DNA of 64,000 nucleotides from Eubacterium sp. (GCA_022511225.1 JAFLRZ010000003.1:1-64000), one strand, 5' to 3'. Numbered from the stretch's first letter, positions 17,473-26,786 are shown. Translations and numbers: made by a program. The notes: generated by a model not told the origin, from the letters alone.

Positions 17473-18512
17473 AAAAGAAACGCTTTTACAACAATAAAAA
17501 GCGAGGACAAAAATGGACTGAAGAGGTCAGGGGCAGAAAAATAAATTTTGCCGACAAGTACATTGATGACGGCAGCGGCTCAAATAAATTTGACAATAAG
17601 CGTCCGACAGTCAAAAAGCTTGTTTTTACGAGGGATAATTTCGAGAAGCTTCTCAAAAGACTTATCATTGTCGTTCTTTCGCTTTGCATCATCTGCACGG
17701 GTTACGCTGTTATGGATGTTCACATTCAGCTTAATTCTATGCCTGACGATTTAGAAGCAGAGAACGATCTTGCAAGCATAAACAATATCGAGCTTAAAAT
17801 CAACGGGGTATCTATCGTTCCTTTATCTATGGACGGCGGCGTAATGCTTGAAACTGTAATTGACGAGCTGTCGCACAATAAATACTCAAGCGCAGTGTTC
17901 GACCTTAAGAGAAGTGACGGAACAATCAGCTATCTGAGTAACCTTGCTACTATAGAAACGTACGGTGCAGTATCCTCCCCTGCAGGCAATATGGAAAAAT
18001 CAATCCGGACACTCAAGGAAAATGACGTTCTGCCTGTTGCGAGAATCTGCTGCTATAAGGACAATATTGCACCTCTTGCCGACCCGTCAGCTGCGCTTTA
18101 CAAGGGTGGCTCGGTGTACGCCGACGAGGGCAGCAATACGTATCTTAATCCAAACAGCGACAATGCTTATTGCTACATTAAGGATATTGTCGAAGAAGCA
18201 GTTAATATGGGCGTGTCAATCTTTGTGCTTGACTGCTGCGATTTGCCCGAGGCAGTTGACGGCAACTATGACGACGGCTTTGAAGCACTGTCAAAGAAGC
18301 TTTACAATGATATCGGCAGCGGCATAAAGCTTATTGAGGAAAAGCAAATTACCGTAAACTCGAAGAGTGCCAAGTCAATCACAAAGGAGCTTGAAGAAAA
18401 GACCGAGCCGAATCAAGGCAACGTAATATATTACATTACGTGTAAAAACGAGGAAAGCACCAAGAAGGTCCTTGATAGTATGGGGAATATCAATTATATC
18501 ATTGCAAAATAA
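17469..18512 (+). CDS. Membrane-anchored DUF4015-like (putative glycoside hydrolase) protein
   Basis: A protein of 347 residues. The first 60 residues are strongly basic and cytoplasmic, one membrane helix follows (about 63-83), and the rest is outside. The outer part resembles the DUF4015 TIM-barrel fold: an AVFDLKRSDG strand, YLNPNSDNAYCYIKDI near 220, and a following strand ending FVLDCCDLPE. DUF4015 proteins are described as putative glycosyl hydrolases acting at the wall. The catalytic residues are not certain here. It overlaps rpe by four bases. Confidence 0.6.
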   Translation: MKKKRFYNNKKRGQKWTEEVRGRKINFADKYIDDGSGSNKFDNKRPTVKKLVFTRDNFEKLLKRLIIVVLSLCIICTGYAVMDVHIQLNSMPDDLEAENDLASINNIELKINGVSIVPLSMDGGVMLETVIDELSHNKYSSAVFDLKRSDGTISYLSNLATIETYGAVSSPAGNMEKSIRTLKENDVLPVARICCYKDNIAPLADPSAALYKGGSVYADEGSNTYLNPNSDNAYCYIKDIVEEAVNMGVSIFVLDCCDLPEAVDGNYDDGFEALSKKLYNDIGSGIKLIEEKQITVNSKSAKSITKELEEKTEPNQGNVIYYITCKNEESTKKVLDSMGNINYIIAK

Positions 18513-18539
18513 TCTACGTTAGTTGGGTAGGGTGACGTT

Positions 18540-19379
18540 ATGAGGAGAGCCATTAAAATACTGCTTACGGCACTTTTGGTTGTTATTACAATAACACCTT
18601 TTTCGGCTTCGGCTGATGACAGTACCCGACTTCCCCGCTTAACGTCAATCAGCTTCAAAAATGCTGTAATCGACCAGAAATTCAGCAGTGACAATATGAC
18701 CTACACTGTAACGCTGATTGATAATTCAGCTTCTCCTACTCTCGAAAGCTACAAGCTTGAGGGTGACTGCGAGCTGTTTATAGACTATAATTACAGCGAA
18801 ACGAAACAGCAAACAGGTATAACTGCCACTATTGAATATCCTACAGGCAGTACAATCTATACCTTTACTTACTCAAATCCTGCCGTTTTCACGCCAAACT
18901 CCAATAATCACCTTGCTCAGCTTAATTGCAATTATGGCGAGCTTTTGCCCGCTCTTAACGATAACGACACGAAGTATAAGCTATACATACCGCAGGATTT
19001 AACGAGGCTTTCTATTCGCCCTGTCCCGCAGGATACTAATGCGTACTGCGCTCAATCTCCTATTGACATAACGCTTAATGAGGGGCAGGAGCTTGTGCTG
19101 ACTATAGACTGCATTGCATCAAACGGCAGTGTAAGGCAGTACGAAATATCCGTAAGCCGAGCCAAAAAAACTGTTGATGAGGTAAAAAAAGAAATCGAGG
19201 AACACGGAACTGCATCTCTCATCAGGGGTACACGGTTTTATGAAAAGGAAGAATTTTTCATAATTTTATTTTCCGCTATCGTCGGCATAATAATACTTAT
19301 ACTGCTTTACTTGTTTACGAGGCGAATTATTATTAATCCGTATGATCCCGAGGAAGTGCCGTTTTTTGATGAGGCATAG
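18540..19379 (+). CDS. Exported cadherin-like beta-sandwich protein with C-terminal membrane anchor
   Basis: A protein of 279 residues. Signal peptide at 1-25 (ends SASADD), then two beta-rich domains; the YTVTLIDNSASP and later QYEISVSRA phrases are typical of the cadherin-like beta-sandwich family (PF12733). A membrane helix lies at about 235-258, and a short acidic cytoplasmic tail ends PFFDEA. It is probably an extracellular binding or spacer module held on the membrane. It lies 27 bases after the DUF4015 gene and 43 before mgtE, and probably shares their transcript. Confidence 0.65.
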   Translation: MRRAIKILLTALLVVITITPFSASADDSTRLPRLTSISFKNAVIDQKFSSDNMTYTVTLIDNSASPTLESYKLEGDCELFIDYNYSETKQQTGITATIEYPTGSTIYTFTYSNPAVFTPNSNNHLAQLNCNYGELLPALNDNDTKYKLYIPQDLTRLSIRPVPQDTNAYCAQSPIDITLNEGQELVLTIDCIASNGSVRQYEISVSRAKKTVDEVKKEIEEHGTASLIRGTRFYEKEEFFIILFSAIVGIIILILLYLFTRRIIINPYDPEEVPFFDEA

Positions 19380-19422
19380 AGTTGTCCCAGACAACGAAAA
19401 CTTTAAGGAAAGGAGATTTGTT

Positions 19423-20811
19423 ATGAACATTGAAGAAATGACATTAGAAGAAATTACTCAGAAAATCTATTCCTTATTTAATGAAAAAAACTATTCTGCT
19501 ATAAAAGAAATACTGATTGAGCTTAATCCTGCCGATATAGCGGCGGCGTTTGACGAATTTCCGATTGAGACGAGAAACCTGATTTTCCGTCTGCTTCCAA
19601 AAGAGGAGGCGGCAGAGGTTTTCGTTGAGCTTGAGGTTGATGCTCAGGAGGCACTTATCAGAGCATTTTCAGATACAGAGCTTCGTGAGATTATCGACGA
19701 GCTTTATCTTGATGATACTGTTGATATTATCGAGGAAATGCCTGCAACTATCGTAAAAAGGATTTTAAGGAATACAGATTCTCAGACAAGAGCATCAATC
19801 AATACGCTTTTAAAATATCCTGAGGACAGCGCAGGCTCAATTATGACAACCGAGTACGTCAGCCTGAAAAAAGACAGTACTGTTGAGGATGCATTCAAAA
19901 GAATCAGACGAACAGGTGTTGACAAGGAGACTATTTACACCTGCTACGTTACAGACGAGTCAAGGCATCTGATTGGTGTTACAACCGTCAAGGAGCTTTT
20001 GCTGCACGAATATGACGATTTGATTGAAGATTTTATGGAAACGAACACCATATACATCAACACCCACGATGACAAGGAAATTGCCGTTCAGCTTTTTGAC
20101 AAGTATAATTTCCTTGCACTTCCTGTTGTTGATATGGAAAACAGGCTTGTGGGAATTATCACTGTCGATGACGCTATGGACGTTTTGCAGGAGGAAAACA
20201 CTGAGGATATCCATAAGATGAACGCTATCGTGCGTACATCGGAAAAGCCGTATCTTAAAATCGGTGTTTTTGAAACGTTCAAGTCAAGAATACCGTGGCT
20301 GATGCTTTTAATGGTCAGTGCAACATTTACGGGAATGATTATTACCGCATTTGAGGATAAGCTGTCTGTACTGATTATTTTAACGTCATTTATACCTATG
20401 CTTATGGATACAGGCGGTAACTCAGGAGGCCAGGCAAGTGTAACAATTATCCGTGCGCTTTCGCTTAACGAGATTGACCTCAATGATATTTTCAGAGTAA
20501 TCTGGAAAGAGATACGCGTCGGCATTTGCTGCGGTCTATCACTTGCAGCCGTAAACTTTGCTAAGGTTTGGATGATTGATAAGCTGCTGATCGGCACGGA
20601 GGGAATAACACTTAAAGTTGACCTTGTAATCAGCCTGACACTTGTTATTGAAATTATTTTTGCAAAGATTGTCGGCTGTACACTCCCGATATTTGCAAAG
20701 AAGCTGAAGTTTGATCCCGCCGTTATGTCATCACCGTTTATCACTACGATTGTTGATGCTCTTTCTTTGCTGATATACTTCTGGCTTGCAACTGCAATTC
20801 TTCACATATAG
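19423..20811 (+). CDS. mgtE: Magnesium transporter MgtE
   Basis: A protein of 462 residues with the standard MgtE order: an N-terminal superhelical domain with repeated LLPKEEAAEVF-type helices (about 1-125), a CBS pair (about 130-255) and five membrane helices (about 280-460). The pore motif PMLMDTGGNSGGQ is near 345. It imports Mg2+, and the CBS and N domains close the channel when Mg2+ is high. The start at 19423 is set by AAAGGAG eight bases before; the frame is open further upstream but without support. I see no M-box riboswitch in the short gap. Confidence 0.93.
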   Translation: MNIEEMTLEEITQKIYSLFNEKNYSAIKEILIELNPADIAAAFDEFPIETRNLIFRLLPKEEAAEVFVELEVDAQEALIRAFSDTELREIIDELYLDDTVDIIEEMPATIVKRILRNTDSQTRASINTLLKYPEDSAGSIMTTEYVSLKKDSTVEDAFKRIRRTGVDKETIYTCYVTDESRHLIGVTTVKELLLHEYDDLIEDFMETNTIYINTHDDKEIAVQLFDKYNFLALPVVDMENRLVGIITVDDAMDVLQEENTEDIHKMNAIVRTSEKPYLKIGVFETFKSRIPWLMLLMVSATFTGMIITAFEDKLSVLIILTSFIPMLMDTGGNSGGQASVTIIRALSLNEIDLNDIFRVIWKEIRVGICCGLSLAAVNFAKVWMIDKLLIGTEGITLKVDLVISLTLVIEIIFAKIVGCTLPIFAKKLKFDPAVMSSPFITTIVDALSLLIYFWLATAILHI

Positions 20812-20814
20812 CAA

Positions 20815-20894
20815 AACGGGAGGATAATATCCTCCCCTACAAGAAAGCAATGATACTTCTGATATATTGTAGGGGAAGCAGCCTGCCTCCCGTT
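20815..20894. repeat. Palindromic repeat family copy C (long, 80-base form)
   Basis: It begins aacgggaggataatatcctcccctaca and ends tgtaggggaagcagcctgcctcccgtt. Each end is a small palindrome, and the two ends are also inverted copies of one another around a 20-30 base centre. It starts four bases after the mgtE stop and lies before a convergent gene. Confidence 0.85.
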
Positions 20895-20934
20895 CCAATT
20901 ACAAAAACGAATTTTGTATCTTCTCTAAAAACTG

Positions 20935-20970
20935 AACGCCACGAACGAAATGTTCGTGGCGGTTTATTTT
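20935..20970. terminator. Terminator between mgtE and the phosphodiesterase gene
   Basis: The stem gccacgaac/gttcgtggc (20938-20946 with 20952-20960), extended by aac/gtt with one bulge, is followed on the plus strand by tttatttta. Confidence 0.7.
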
Positions 20971-20984
20971 ATATTGTTCACATC

Positions 20985-21707
20985 TTACCATATACCATAA
21001 AAAAATTTCTTTATATTATCTGCATCAGGATAATTTATATGGTCAATTAAATCTATTACATTATCAACATCATATTTTACATCAATCGGCTGTATATCAA
21101 CTTTTGACTGTTCAATATTTAATATACCGCCCCTCGCTATGTTTTTGTCCTGCGCAGGACAACCGAGTGAACCAATATTAATATACAATCTGTCGCCCTT
21201 GCAAATATTTCTGTTATGGTCGTGCCCATATAAAATAATGTCACTTGTAACATCGGAAAACATTTTTTTCAAATCGTCTTCGGAAGAATTGGCTTTATTA
21301 TTAACATAATGCCCTTCTCTGTCCATGCAATAATGCATAACAGATATTTTAAAACCCTCACAAATAAATTCCATCTTATATGGTAAGCCGTTAAGAAATG
21401 AAATTGACTCTGCCGATAACAAACTATGCTCCCATTTATGATGCTTCATTTCTTCAAAGCTCATATTTTCATCGTTTGGATATTCATTTGGCATTCCTTC
21501 AAGTAAATACTTTTCGTGATTTCCGCGCACCGCAATTAAGTTTGGAATTTGCATCATATATTGAACAGTTTCCTCAGGACACGGTCCGATTCCAATTATA
21601 TCCCCACAGCAGATAATTTTATCACATTCTAATTTATTCAATCTTTCTGTCACTGCTTTAAGTGCTGGCAGATTGTTATGTATGTCTGTAATTATTCCAA
21701 ATTTCAT
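20985..21707 (-). CDS. Calcineurin-like metallophosphoesterase (YfcE/MJ0936 type)
   Basis: A protein of 240 residues. The metal-binding motifs are in order: GIITDIHNN (D, H), GDIIGIGP, RGNHE, and GHDHN with a preceding HY. This is the YfcE/MJ0936 branch, small phosphodiesterases with broad activity in vitro; the true substrate is unknown. ATG at 21707 is preferred because AAGGTG lies just before it; the frame can extend five codons to 21722. It stands as a single gene convergent with mgtE. Confidence 0.85.
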   Translation of the reverse strand: MKFGIITDIHNNLPALKAVTERLNKLECDKIICCGDIIGIGPCPEETVQYMMQIPNLIAVRGNHEKYLLEGMPNEYPNDENMSFEEMKHHKWEHSLLSAESISFLNGLPYKMEFICEGFKISVMHYCMDREGHYVNNKANSSEDDLKKMFSDVTSDIILYGHDHNRNICKGDRLYINIGSLGCPAQDKNIARGGILNIEQSKVDIQPIDVKYDVDNVIDLIDHINYPDADNIKKFFYGIW

Positions 21708-21765
21708 AAAGTTCACCTTCATCTGAAAATTATTCCTGATTTATCTTATAATTAAATGATGATGT

Positions 21766-21803
21766 ATAAAACAAGCCGACAGGCAATATAATCCGTCGGC
21801 TTG
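21766..21803 (-). terminator. Terminator of the DegV gene
   Basis: A nine-base stem (caagccgac at 21772-21780 with gtcggcttg at 21795-21803), followed on the minus strand by TTTTATAC. Confidence 0.75.
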
Positions 21804-21812
21804 AAATACTTA

Positions 21813-22667
21813 TTATTTCTTAATGTAAAATATTGCAAGGGTGCGGGGTCCGCAATGTGAGGAAATCGTGCATCCTGCATCGGCAGTAATTATTTCGTTA
21901 AAATCCTTCGTTCCCTCGATAACTCCCTTTGCAAAGCTTAAAATCTCCGGCGGAATATCACCGCTGTTTGCAATAACAATGCGTGAGGTATCAATCTTCT
22001 TCGTGTCCTTAAGGCAGTCGTTTATGTACTGCTTATAAACAGTGTCCATTTTGCCTCGGTATTTTTTTGCTACGTCGAGCTTTCCCGTACTCGGGTCAAC
22101 TGCGATACTCGGCTTAATACCAAGCACGTTGGCACCGAAACGTTCTACACCCGAGCATCTTCCGCCCTTGTGAAGATATTTAAGGCTGTCGAGAATAAAA
22201 GTAGTTGAAACCTTTGGAACAAGCGAATTAACCCTGTTTGCAATTTTCTTTGCATCAAATCCCTTTTCTCTTAAATCACAAGCCTTAAGCACAAGCAGTC
22301 CCATTGCAGTACAAAGCGATTTTGAGTCTACGCAATATACATCGTCGAACTCTGCTGCTGCGATACGGGAATTCTGATAGCTTGATGAAATTGCAGATGA
22401 AAGCCCGATATGAACAACTGACTTGCCCTGCGATGTAAGCTCCTCAAAAAGCTCAATATAGCTTGAGGGAGGAACTGCCGCCGTTTTAGGAAGATCACCC
22501 GTCTTTGAAACGTAATCGTATATATCATTTGGGAATACGTCTACACCGTCAAGGTATGAGTTTTCCCCAAGCAAAACGGAAAGAGGTGTGATTATTATAC
22601 CGTATTTGTCAATTATATGCTTTGGTAAATCGCAGGTTGAGTCTGCGGTAATAACTACTTCTTTCAA
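21813..22667 (-). CDS. DegV-family fatty-acid-binding protein
   Basis: A protein of 284 residues. The start VVITADSTCDLP, the segment LPKTAAVPPSSY, and SGLSSAISSSYQN-like and GPRTLAIFY-type motifs define DegV. These proteins bind a fatty acid and, as FakB, present it to the FakA kinase for phospholipid synthesis. No fakA is in the window. The start codon is TTG at 22667; GAGGGA seven bases before it decides this. Confidence 0.88.
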   Translation of the reverse strand: MKEVVITADSTCDLPKHIIDKYGIIITPLSVLLGENSYLDGVDVFPNDIYDYVSKTGDLPKTAAVPPSSYIELFEELTSQGKSVVHIGLSSAISSSYQNSRIAAAEFDDVYCVDSKSLCTAMGLLVLKACDLREKGFDAKKIANRVNSLVPKVSTTFILDSLKYLHKGGRCSGVERFGANVLGIKPSIAVDPSTGKLDVAKKYRGKMDTVYKQYINDCLKDTKKIDTSRIVIANSGDIPPEILSFAKGVIEGTKDFNEIITADAGCTISSHCGPRTLAIFYIKK

Positions 22668-22701
22668 AAAGAATCCCTCACAATATTATTAAGCTTGTAA
22701 T

Positions 22702-22730
22702 AATATATCATTTGCAAGTCAACTATTCAA
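22702..22730 (-). promoter_or_regulatory. Sigma-A promoter of the DegV gene
   Basis: On the minus strand TTGAAT (22730-22725), a 17-base spacer and TATATT (22707-22702). Confidence 0.6.
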
Positions 22731-22784
22731 CTTGAGTCCATTAAAATTAATACTTTTTTTATAAATCGACAATCAGAAATAATT

Positions 22785-24080
22785 TTATCCAGCAAAGCTT
22801 ATTGATAAATCCTTAAGCTCAGCCTTGTCATAGCTTTTATCAAAAGTAATTGTAAGCACCTCCTTGGTGCCTGCTGTGTCAACTGAGCATTTATAACCTA
22901 TATCATAGTTCTTTTCGCCGTCAAGCTTCGCTGTTATTGTAAATCTCTGAGTATTTACGATATTGCTTGCAAAGGTGTAATTTTCTTTTGCGGTAAGAAC
23001 AATGCCGTCCTGATTAAAAACTATTGAGTCTAAAAACTTAATCTGACTGTCAAGCTCTGAAAAATATCGGCTTTCGCTCTCGTTCATAGATGAAACGTCA
23101 AAGCTGTTTTCAATCCAGTCGATAATATGAGTATCCGAAGCAGGTGACTGACTGAGATTAGTAAGCGAAGTGCTCCACTTGCTCTTTGCATCTTCCCGCG
23201 GGTCGGCAACTCTTTTGTCGTCCCTCGGAATAAACACTATCGTGTTCGGTACTATAGAAAAGCCTGATTTGTCATCATATGCTACGCTGCAGCGAATAAA
23301 TCCGATTTCCTCAACCAAATCGCTTTCCTTATAGCTTGCAAGCACCTGAATATCAAGTGTAATATTCCCCTCGTCATCAATGCTGTACGTACCCAGTCCC
23401 TTGCTCCATTTATCAAGCGTATAATATTCACCGAGCTGAGATTTTGCGGCAGAGGCATATCCTGAATACTTATTATCGGTAATTCCTGTTTTTTCGTCGT
23501 ATTTAATCTCTTCGCCCTTGTTGTTCATTGCAAACTGCAGAAACTTTTCACAGCTCTTAAGCTGCGTAAACTCGCAGGTGATATAGTTTTCAAACGTATA
23601 TTTCCACAAATCGCTGCTAGCCTCTCTGTAGCCTAAATAGCTTTCTCCGGTTGAATTTTTTTTGCGCATTACGAATATATAAAGCTTATAGCTTTTATCT
23701 ATCACGTTGCCTGAAGATCCTCTTGTCTGCTGATAAAGACGTCTTAATATTACTTCCTTTTCGCCGTCACCGTCAAAATCAAAACAATGAAAGGTCGGTG
23801 CCTCTTTTAAGAAAATGTTATAATATTTAGTCATATCAACCGTATACTCACCGTGAATAACAAGTGCCTTTTTGCCTTCGATTACAAGCTTATAGTCTGC
23901 CTCCTTGCACTCGGCAATGACCCCGTCGTGGGACTCCTCGGTGACAGTGTGCTCCTCGGGCTCGTAGACAGCGGACGTTTCGACTTGAGAATTCTCTTTT
24001 TCTCTGTATTTACTTGAAAAAACGAATACTCCTGCTGCTACTATAATCACAGCTAATAACACTATAATTCCTTTTTTCAT
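22785..24080 (-). CDS. Exported or membrane-anchored protein of unknown function
   Basis: A protein of 431 residues. One N-terminal hydrophobic segment (about 5-22) follows MKKG, with no lipobox Cys, so it is a signal anchor or uncleaved signal. An acidic spacer follows, then a beta-rich domain with DFDGDGEKEV near residue 100, a calcium-loop-like motif of FG-GAP/VCBS type repeats. I do not recognise the rest. It is the last gene of the minus-strand lexA cluster; AGGAAGG precedes the ATG. Confidence 0.6.
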   Translation of the reverse strand: MKKGIIVLLAVIIVAAGVFVFSSKYREKENSQVETSAVYEPEEHTVTEESHDGVIAECKEADYKLVIEGKKALVIHGEYTVDMTKYYNIFLKEAPTFHCFDFDGDGEKEVILRRLYQQTRGSSGNVIDKSYKLYIFVMRKKNSTGESYLGYREASSDLWKYTFENYITCEFTQLKSCEKFLQFAMNNKGEEIKYDEKTGITDNKYSGYASAAKSQLGEYYTLDKWSKGLGTYSIDDEGNITLDIQVLASYKESDLVEEIGFIRCSVAYDDKSGFSIVPNTIVFIPRDDKRVADPREDAKSKWSTSLTNLSQSPASDTHIIDWIENSFDVSSMNESESRYFSELDSQIKFLDSIVFNQDGIVLTAKENYTFASNIVNTQRFTITAKLDGEKNYDIGYKCSVDTAGTKEVLTITFDKSYDKAELKDLSISFAG

Positions 24081-24102
24081 TAGTATGCCTTCCTGTCAGA
24101 AC

Positions 24103-24696
24103 TTATTTGCCATACTTTTCAGCGTAGCTGAACTTTCTTCTTGCGCCCTTTACAATATGATAACAGCTTCCTGTCGCAAGAGAGAATATCGGCTCGTCGT
24201 GAACAAGAGAATCGGAGTAGACGTCAACAACCTTAATTTCTTCAGGATTAAAGATTTCATGGAATCTTCTGACCTTTTCCGAGCCTCTGCAATTTTCTCC
24301 GATTATTGCACCTGTCTTGCTGTTGTGCCTTGTGCAGATAAGAAAGTCTATACCTATTCTGTCCTTAATCTCTTCAAGAAGAAAATCAGGCGAAGCACTT
24401 ATCACAACTGCCTTACGCTTTTTAGTAAGAAACCATTTATGAGCCTGCTTTTCGTGCCTGTCCCAAAAGCCTTTTACAGCTTTGTCAAGCGGAACAAACG
24501 GAACGAATGCAAAGCATATCTTCTTATACGTTGTAAAATTAATTACTCCGCAGAGTGCAAGAATAAGACCAATCACGTCAAACGGCAGCAAAAGAATTAT
24601 CCACGGATAATGAACAAGGCAATACAAGCAAAACAACGAACCGCTGTCAAACGGAACTATCGTTTTGTCAAAATCATAAACGTCAATTTCCTGCAT
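24103..24696 (-). CDS. HAD-superfamily phosphatase (phosphoserine-phosphatase-like, subfamily IB)
   Basis: A protein of 197 residues. The nucleophile motif DFDKT is at 8-12, motif II is SASP near 100, and a C-terminal motif with VYSDSLVHDEPI follows. A hydrophobic helix pair at about 20-50 could anchor it at the membrane, as in lipid-linked HAD-IB phosphatases. The substrate is unknown; with serA and serC elsewhere in the window it could be the missing serine-path phosphatase, but I have no direct evidence. GAGGAGAG precedes the ATG. Confidence 0.75.
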   Translation of the reverse strand: MQEIDVYDFDKTIVPFDSGSLFCLYCLVHYPWIILLLPFDVIGLILALCGVINFTTYKKICFAFVPFVPLDKAVKGFWDRHEKQAHKWFLTKKRKAVVISASPDFLLEEIKDRIGIDFLICTRHNSKTGAIIGENCRGSEKVRRFHEIFNPEEIKVVDVYSDSLVHDEPIFSLATGSCYHIVKGARRKFSYAEKYGK

Positions 24697-24722
24697 AACT
24701 GCTCTCCTCTCGCAGAATTTTG

Positions 24723-25220
24723 CTATATCTCGTCTGCGTTAAAGCTTATGTGCAAATCCTTGTCGGACACAAACGGAGTGAGCTTAACTCCTGCGCACTG
24801 AAGCATTCTTTTGCTCGCAAATGCAAGGTCTGTTTCCCCGTACTTATCGCTTATGTAAATAACCTCTTTTATCCCGCACTGAATAATTGCCTTTGCACAT
24901 TCGTTGCAGGGAAAGAGTGCCACGTATATACGGCTTCCTTTAAGGTCGTTTCCGCCTGCATTTAATATTGCGTTAAGCTCTGCGTGGCAGACGTAGGGGT
25001 ACTTCGTTTCACTGTCCTTGCCGCCTTCTCTGCCCCAAGGGAAATCATCATCACTGCATCCCCTCGGAAAGCCGTTGTAGCCTACAGACATAATCTTGTT
25101 GTCGTCGTTGACTATGCAGGCGCCGACCTGAGTATTAGGGTCCTTGCTTCGCTTTGAAGCAAGAATCGCAACACCCATAAAATATTCATCCCAGTTAATA
25201 TAATTCTCTCTCTTTGACAT
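24723..25220 (-). CDS. comEB: dCMP deaminase (ComEB family)
   Basis: A protein of 165 residues with the zinc-dependent cytidine/deoxycytidylate deaminase fold. The catalytic HAE is at 79-81, with PCNECA at 104-109 providing two more zinc ligands (C105, C108). It converts dCMP to dUMP for dTMP synthesis. Full length for the family. It lies 14 bases after mrp in the minus-strand cluster. Confidence 0.88.
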   Translation of the reverse strand: MSKRENYINWDEYFMGVAILASKRSKDPNTQVGACIVNDDNKIMSVGYNGFPRGCSDDDFPWGREGGKDSETKYPYVCHAELNAILNAGGNDLKGSRIYVALFPCNECAKAIIQCGIKEVIYISDKYGETDLAFASKRMLQCAGVKLTPFVSDKDLHISFNADEI

Positions 25221-25234
25221 AATCTACCTCTTAA

Positions 25235-26056
25235 TTAAATTAAAGCATCTATAAATTCATCAAGCTCACTGCACTCTACACTGCTGATTTTGCCGTCATC
25301 AACAAGAGCGTTAATTTTTGGATTAATAGGAAGCTTTGCAAGAACCGGAAGTCCAAGCTCAGCAGCAGTTTCGTCAATTTTCGACTCACCGAAAATATTA
25401 ATCTTCTTGCCACAGTCCTCGCAAACGTAATAGCTCATATTTTCAATAAGTCCCAAAACGGCAACGTCCATTAGCTTTGCCATATTGTACGCCTTGTTTA
25501 CTATCATCTTTACGAGATCCTGAGGTGTAGAAACGATAACGATACCGTCAATAGGAAGGCTCTGAAACACCGTCAGCGCAACGTCGCCTGTTCCCGGTGG
25601 CATATCGACAAAAAGATAGTCAAGCTCGCCCCATTTAACATCACTCCAGAACTGCTCTATCACACCGCTGATAACAGGACCTCGCCAAACGACGGGAGAA
25701 TTGACGTCCTCCAGAAGCAGATTGATGCTCATAATCTTTACACCGTTATCAGCCTCGATAGGAAGAAGGCACTCGCCTTCCTGCATAGCTCTTTCGGTAA
25801 TACCGAAGGATTTCGGAACTGAAGGACCTGTAATATCTGCATCAAGAATACCTACCTTAAGTCCTGCCTTTGCACATTTAGATGCAAGCAGACAGGATAC
25901 GAGGCTCTTGCCTACACCACCCTTACCGCTTACAATGCCGACTACCTTTTTTATGTTTGAATACTTGTTCATAGGCTTTAAGAAATCCTCTTTTGCAGGC
26001 TTTCTGTCTGCACAATTAGATGAACAAGTTGAACAATCGTGAGTACATTCGCTCAT
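25235..26056 (-). CDS. mrp: Mrp/NBP35-type ATP-binding iron-sulfur carrier
   Basis: A protein of 273 residues of the ParA/MinD-like P-loop family. The N-terminal 16 residues hold four cysteines (MSECTHDCSTCSSNC), the deviant Walker A GKGGVGKS is at 44-51, and a CxxC pair (CEDCGKK) near 208 can bind a bridging cluster at the dimer interface. It probably loads 4Fe-4S clusters on target proteins; the window is rich in such proteins. It lies between lexA and the dCMP deaminase with short gaps. Confidence 0.9.
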   Translation of the reverse strand: MSECTHDCSTCSSNCADRKPAKEDFLKPMNKYSNIKKVVGIVSGKGGVGKSLVSCLLASKCAKAGLKVGILDADITGPSVPKSFGITERAMQEGECLLPIEADNGVKIMSINLLLEDVNSPVVWRGPVISGVIEQFWSDVKWGELDYLFVDMPPGTGDVALTVFQSLPIDGIVIVSTPQDLVKMIVNKAYNMAKLMDVAVLGLIENMSYYVCEDCGKKINIFGESKIDETAAELGLPVLAKLPINPKINALVDDGKISSVECSELDEFIDALI

Positions 26057-26075
26057 ATCTTTCCTCCATTTAAAA

Positions 26076-26663
26076 TTAATAATTACGCACGAGCGTTTTC
26101 ACCTTGCCTAAAACAACACACTCGTCAACGATTATAGACTCGTACTTGTCATTCTCAGGCTGAAGACGGAAGTGACCGTTCTCCTTATAAAAACGCTTAA
26201 CCGTCGCCTCGTCGTCAATAAGTGCAACGATTATATCGCCGTTTTCTGCTACAGGACACTGCTCAACAATAACGATGTCACCGTCAAGAATTCCTGCGTT
26301 TATCATACTGTCGCCCTTAATATGAAGTGCGAAAAGATTATCTCCGCTTACACCGGAAATAGCAATATAGTCCTCTATCTGCTGTGTAGCGAGTATGGGA
26401 AGTCCTGCCGTTACAGTGCCGACAAGCGGAATGTGGCATATATTTTCGGCTGAGCCTGCGATGCGAATAGTCCTCTTGAGCATAGCATCTCTTTTGATAT
26501 ATCCTTTCTCCTCAAGGACGTTGAGATTATACTGCACGGAAGAGGTTGAGCGCAGACCGACTGCCTCACCGATTTCACGAATTGACGGAGCAACACCACG
26601 CACACCTATTATTTCCTTAATATACTCAAATACTGCTTTTTGCTTTTCGGTCAGATTTTCCAT
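26076..26663 (-). CDS. lexA: LexA SOS-response repressor
   Basis: A protein of 195 residues. A winged helix (about 1-65) and an S24 autopeptidase domain. The self-cleavage pair is Ala86-Gly87 in TVTAGLP, the nucleophile is Ser119 in GDSM and the general base is Lys156 in VKRF. RecA filaments trigger cleavage and derepression. It is the first gene of a cluster with mrp, comEB, a HAD phosphatase and an exported protein. I see no typical CGAAC-N4-GTTCG box by its promoter. Confidence 0.95.
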   Translation of the reverse strand: MENLTEKQKAVFEYIKEIIGVRGVAPSIREIGEAVGLRSTSSVQYNLNVLEEKGYIKRDAMLKRTIRIAGSAENICHIPLVGTVTAGLPILATQQIEDYIAISGVSGDNLFALHIKGDSMINAGILDGDIVIVEQCPVAENGDIIVALIDDEATVKRFYKENGHFRLQPENDKYESIIVDECVVLGKVKTLVRNY

Positions 26664-26703
26664 ATTTCTATCCCTTCATATTATTGGCACAATAATTTCG
26701 TAT

Positions 26704-26732
26704 ATTATAATATAAATCAAACAAATGTGCAA
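26704..26732 (-). promoter_or_regulatory. Sigma-A promoter of lexA
   Basis: On the minus strand TTGCAC (26732-26727), a 17-base spacer and TATAAT (26709-26704), about 40 bases upstream of the lexA start. Confidence 0.75.
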
Positions 26733-26786
26733 TAGGTATAATGAAAAAATCAGGAACACAAGGGACGCCCTGCATAAATAAGGTAT

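Noticed and set aside
19380-19422. M-box magnesium riboswitch before mgtE
   Set aside because: The gap is only 43 bases, too short for an M-box, and the gene lies inside a run of co-directional genes.
20088-20744. Long minus-strand open frame opposite mgtE
   Set aside because: Shadow frame of mgtE with low-complexity Ser/Ile content.
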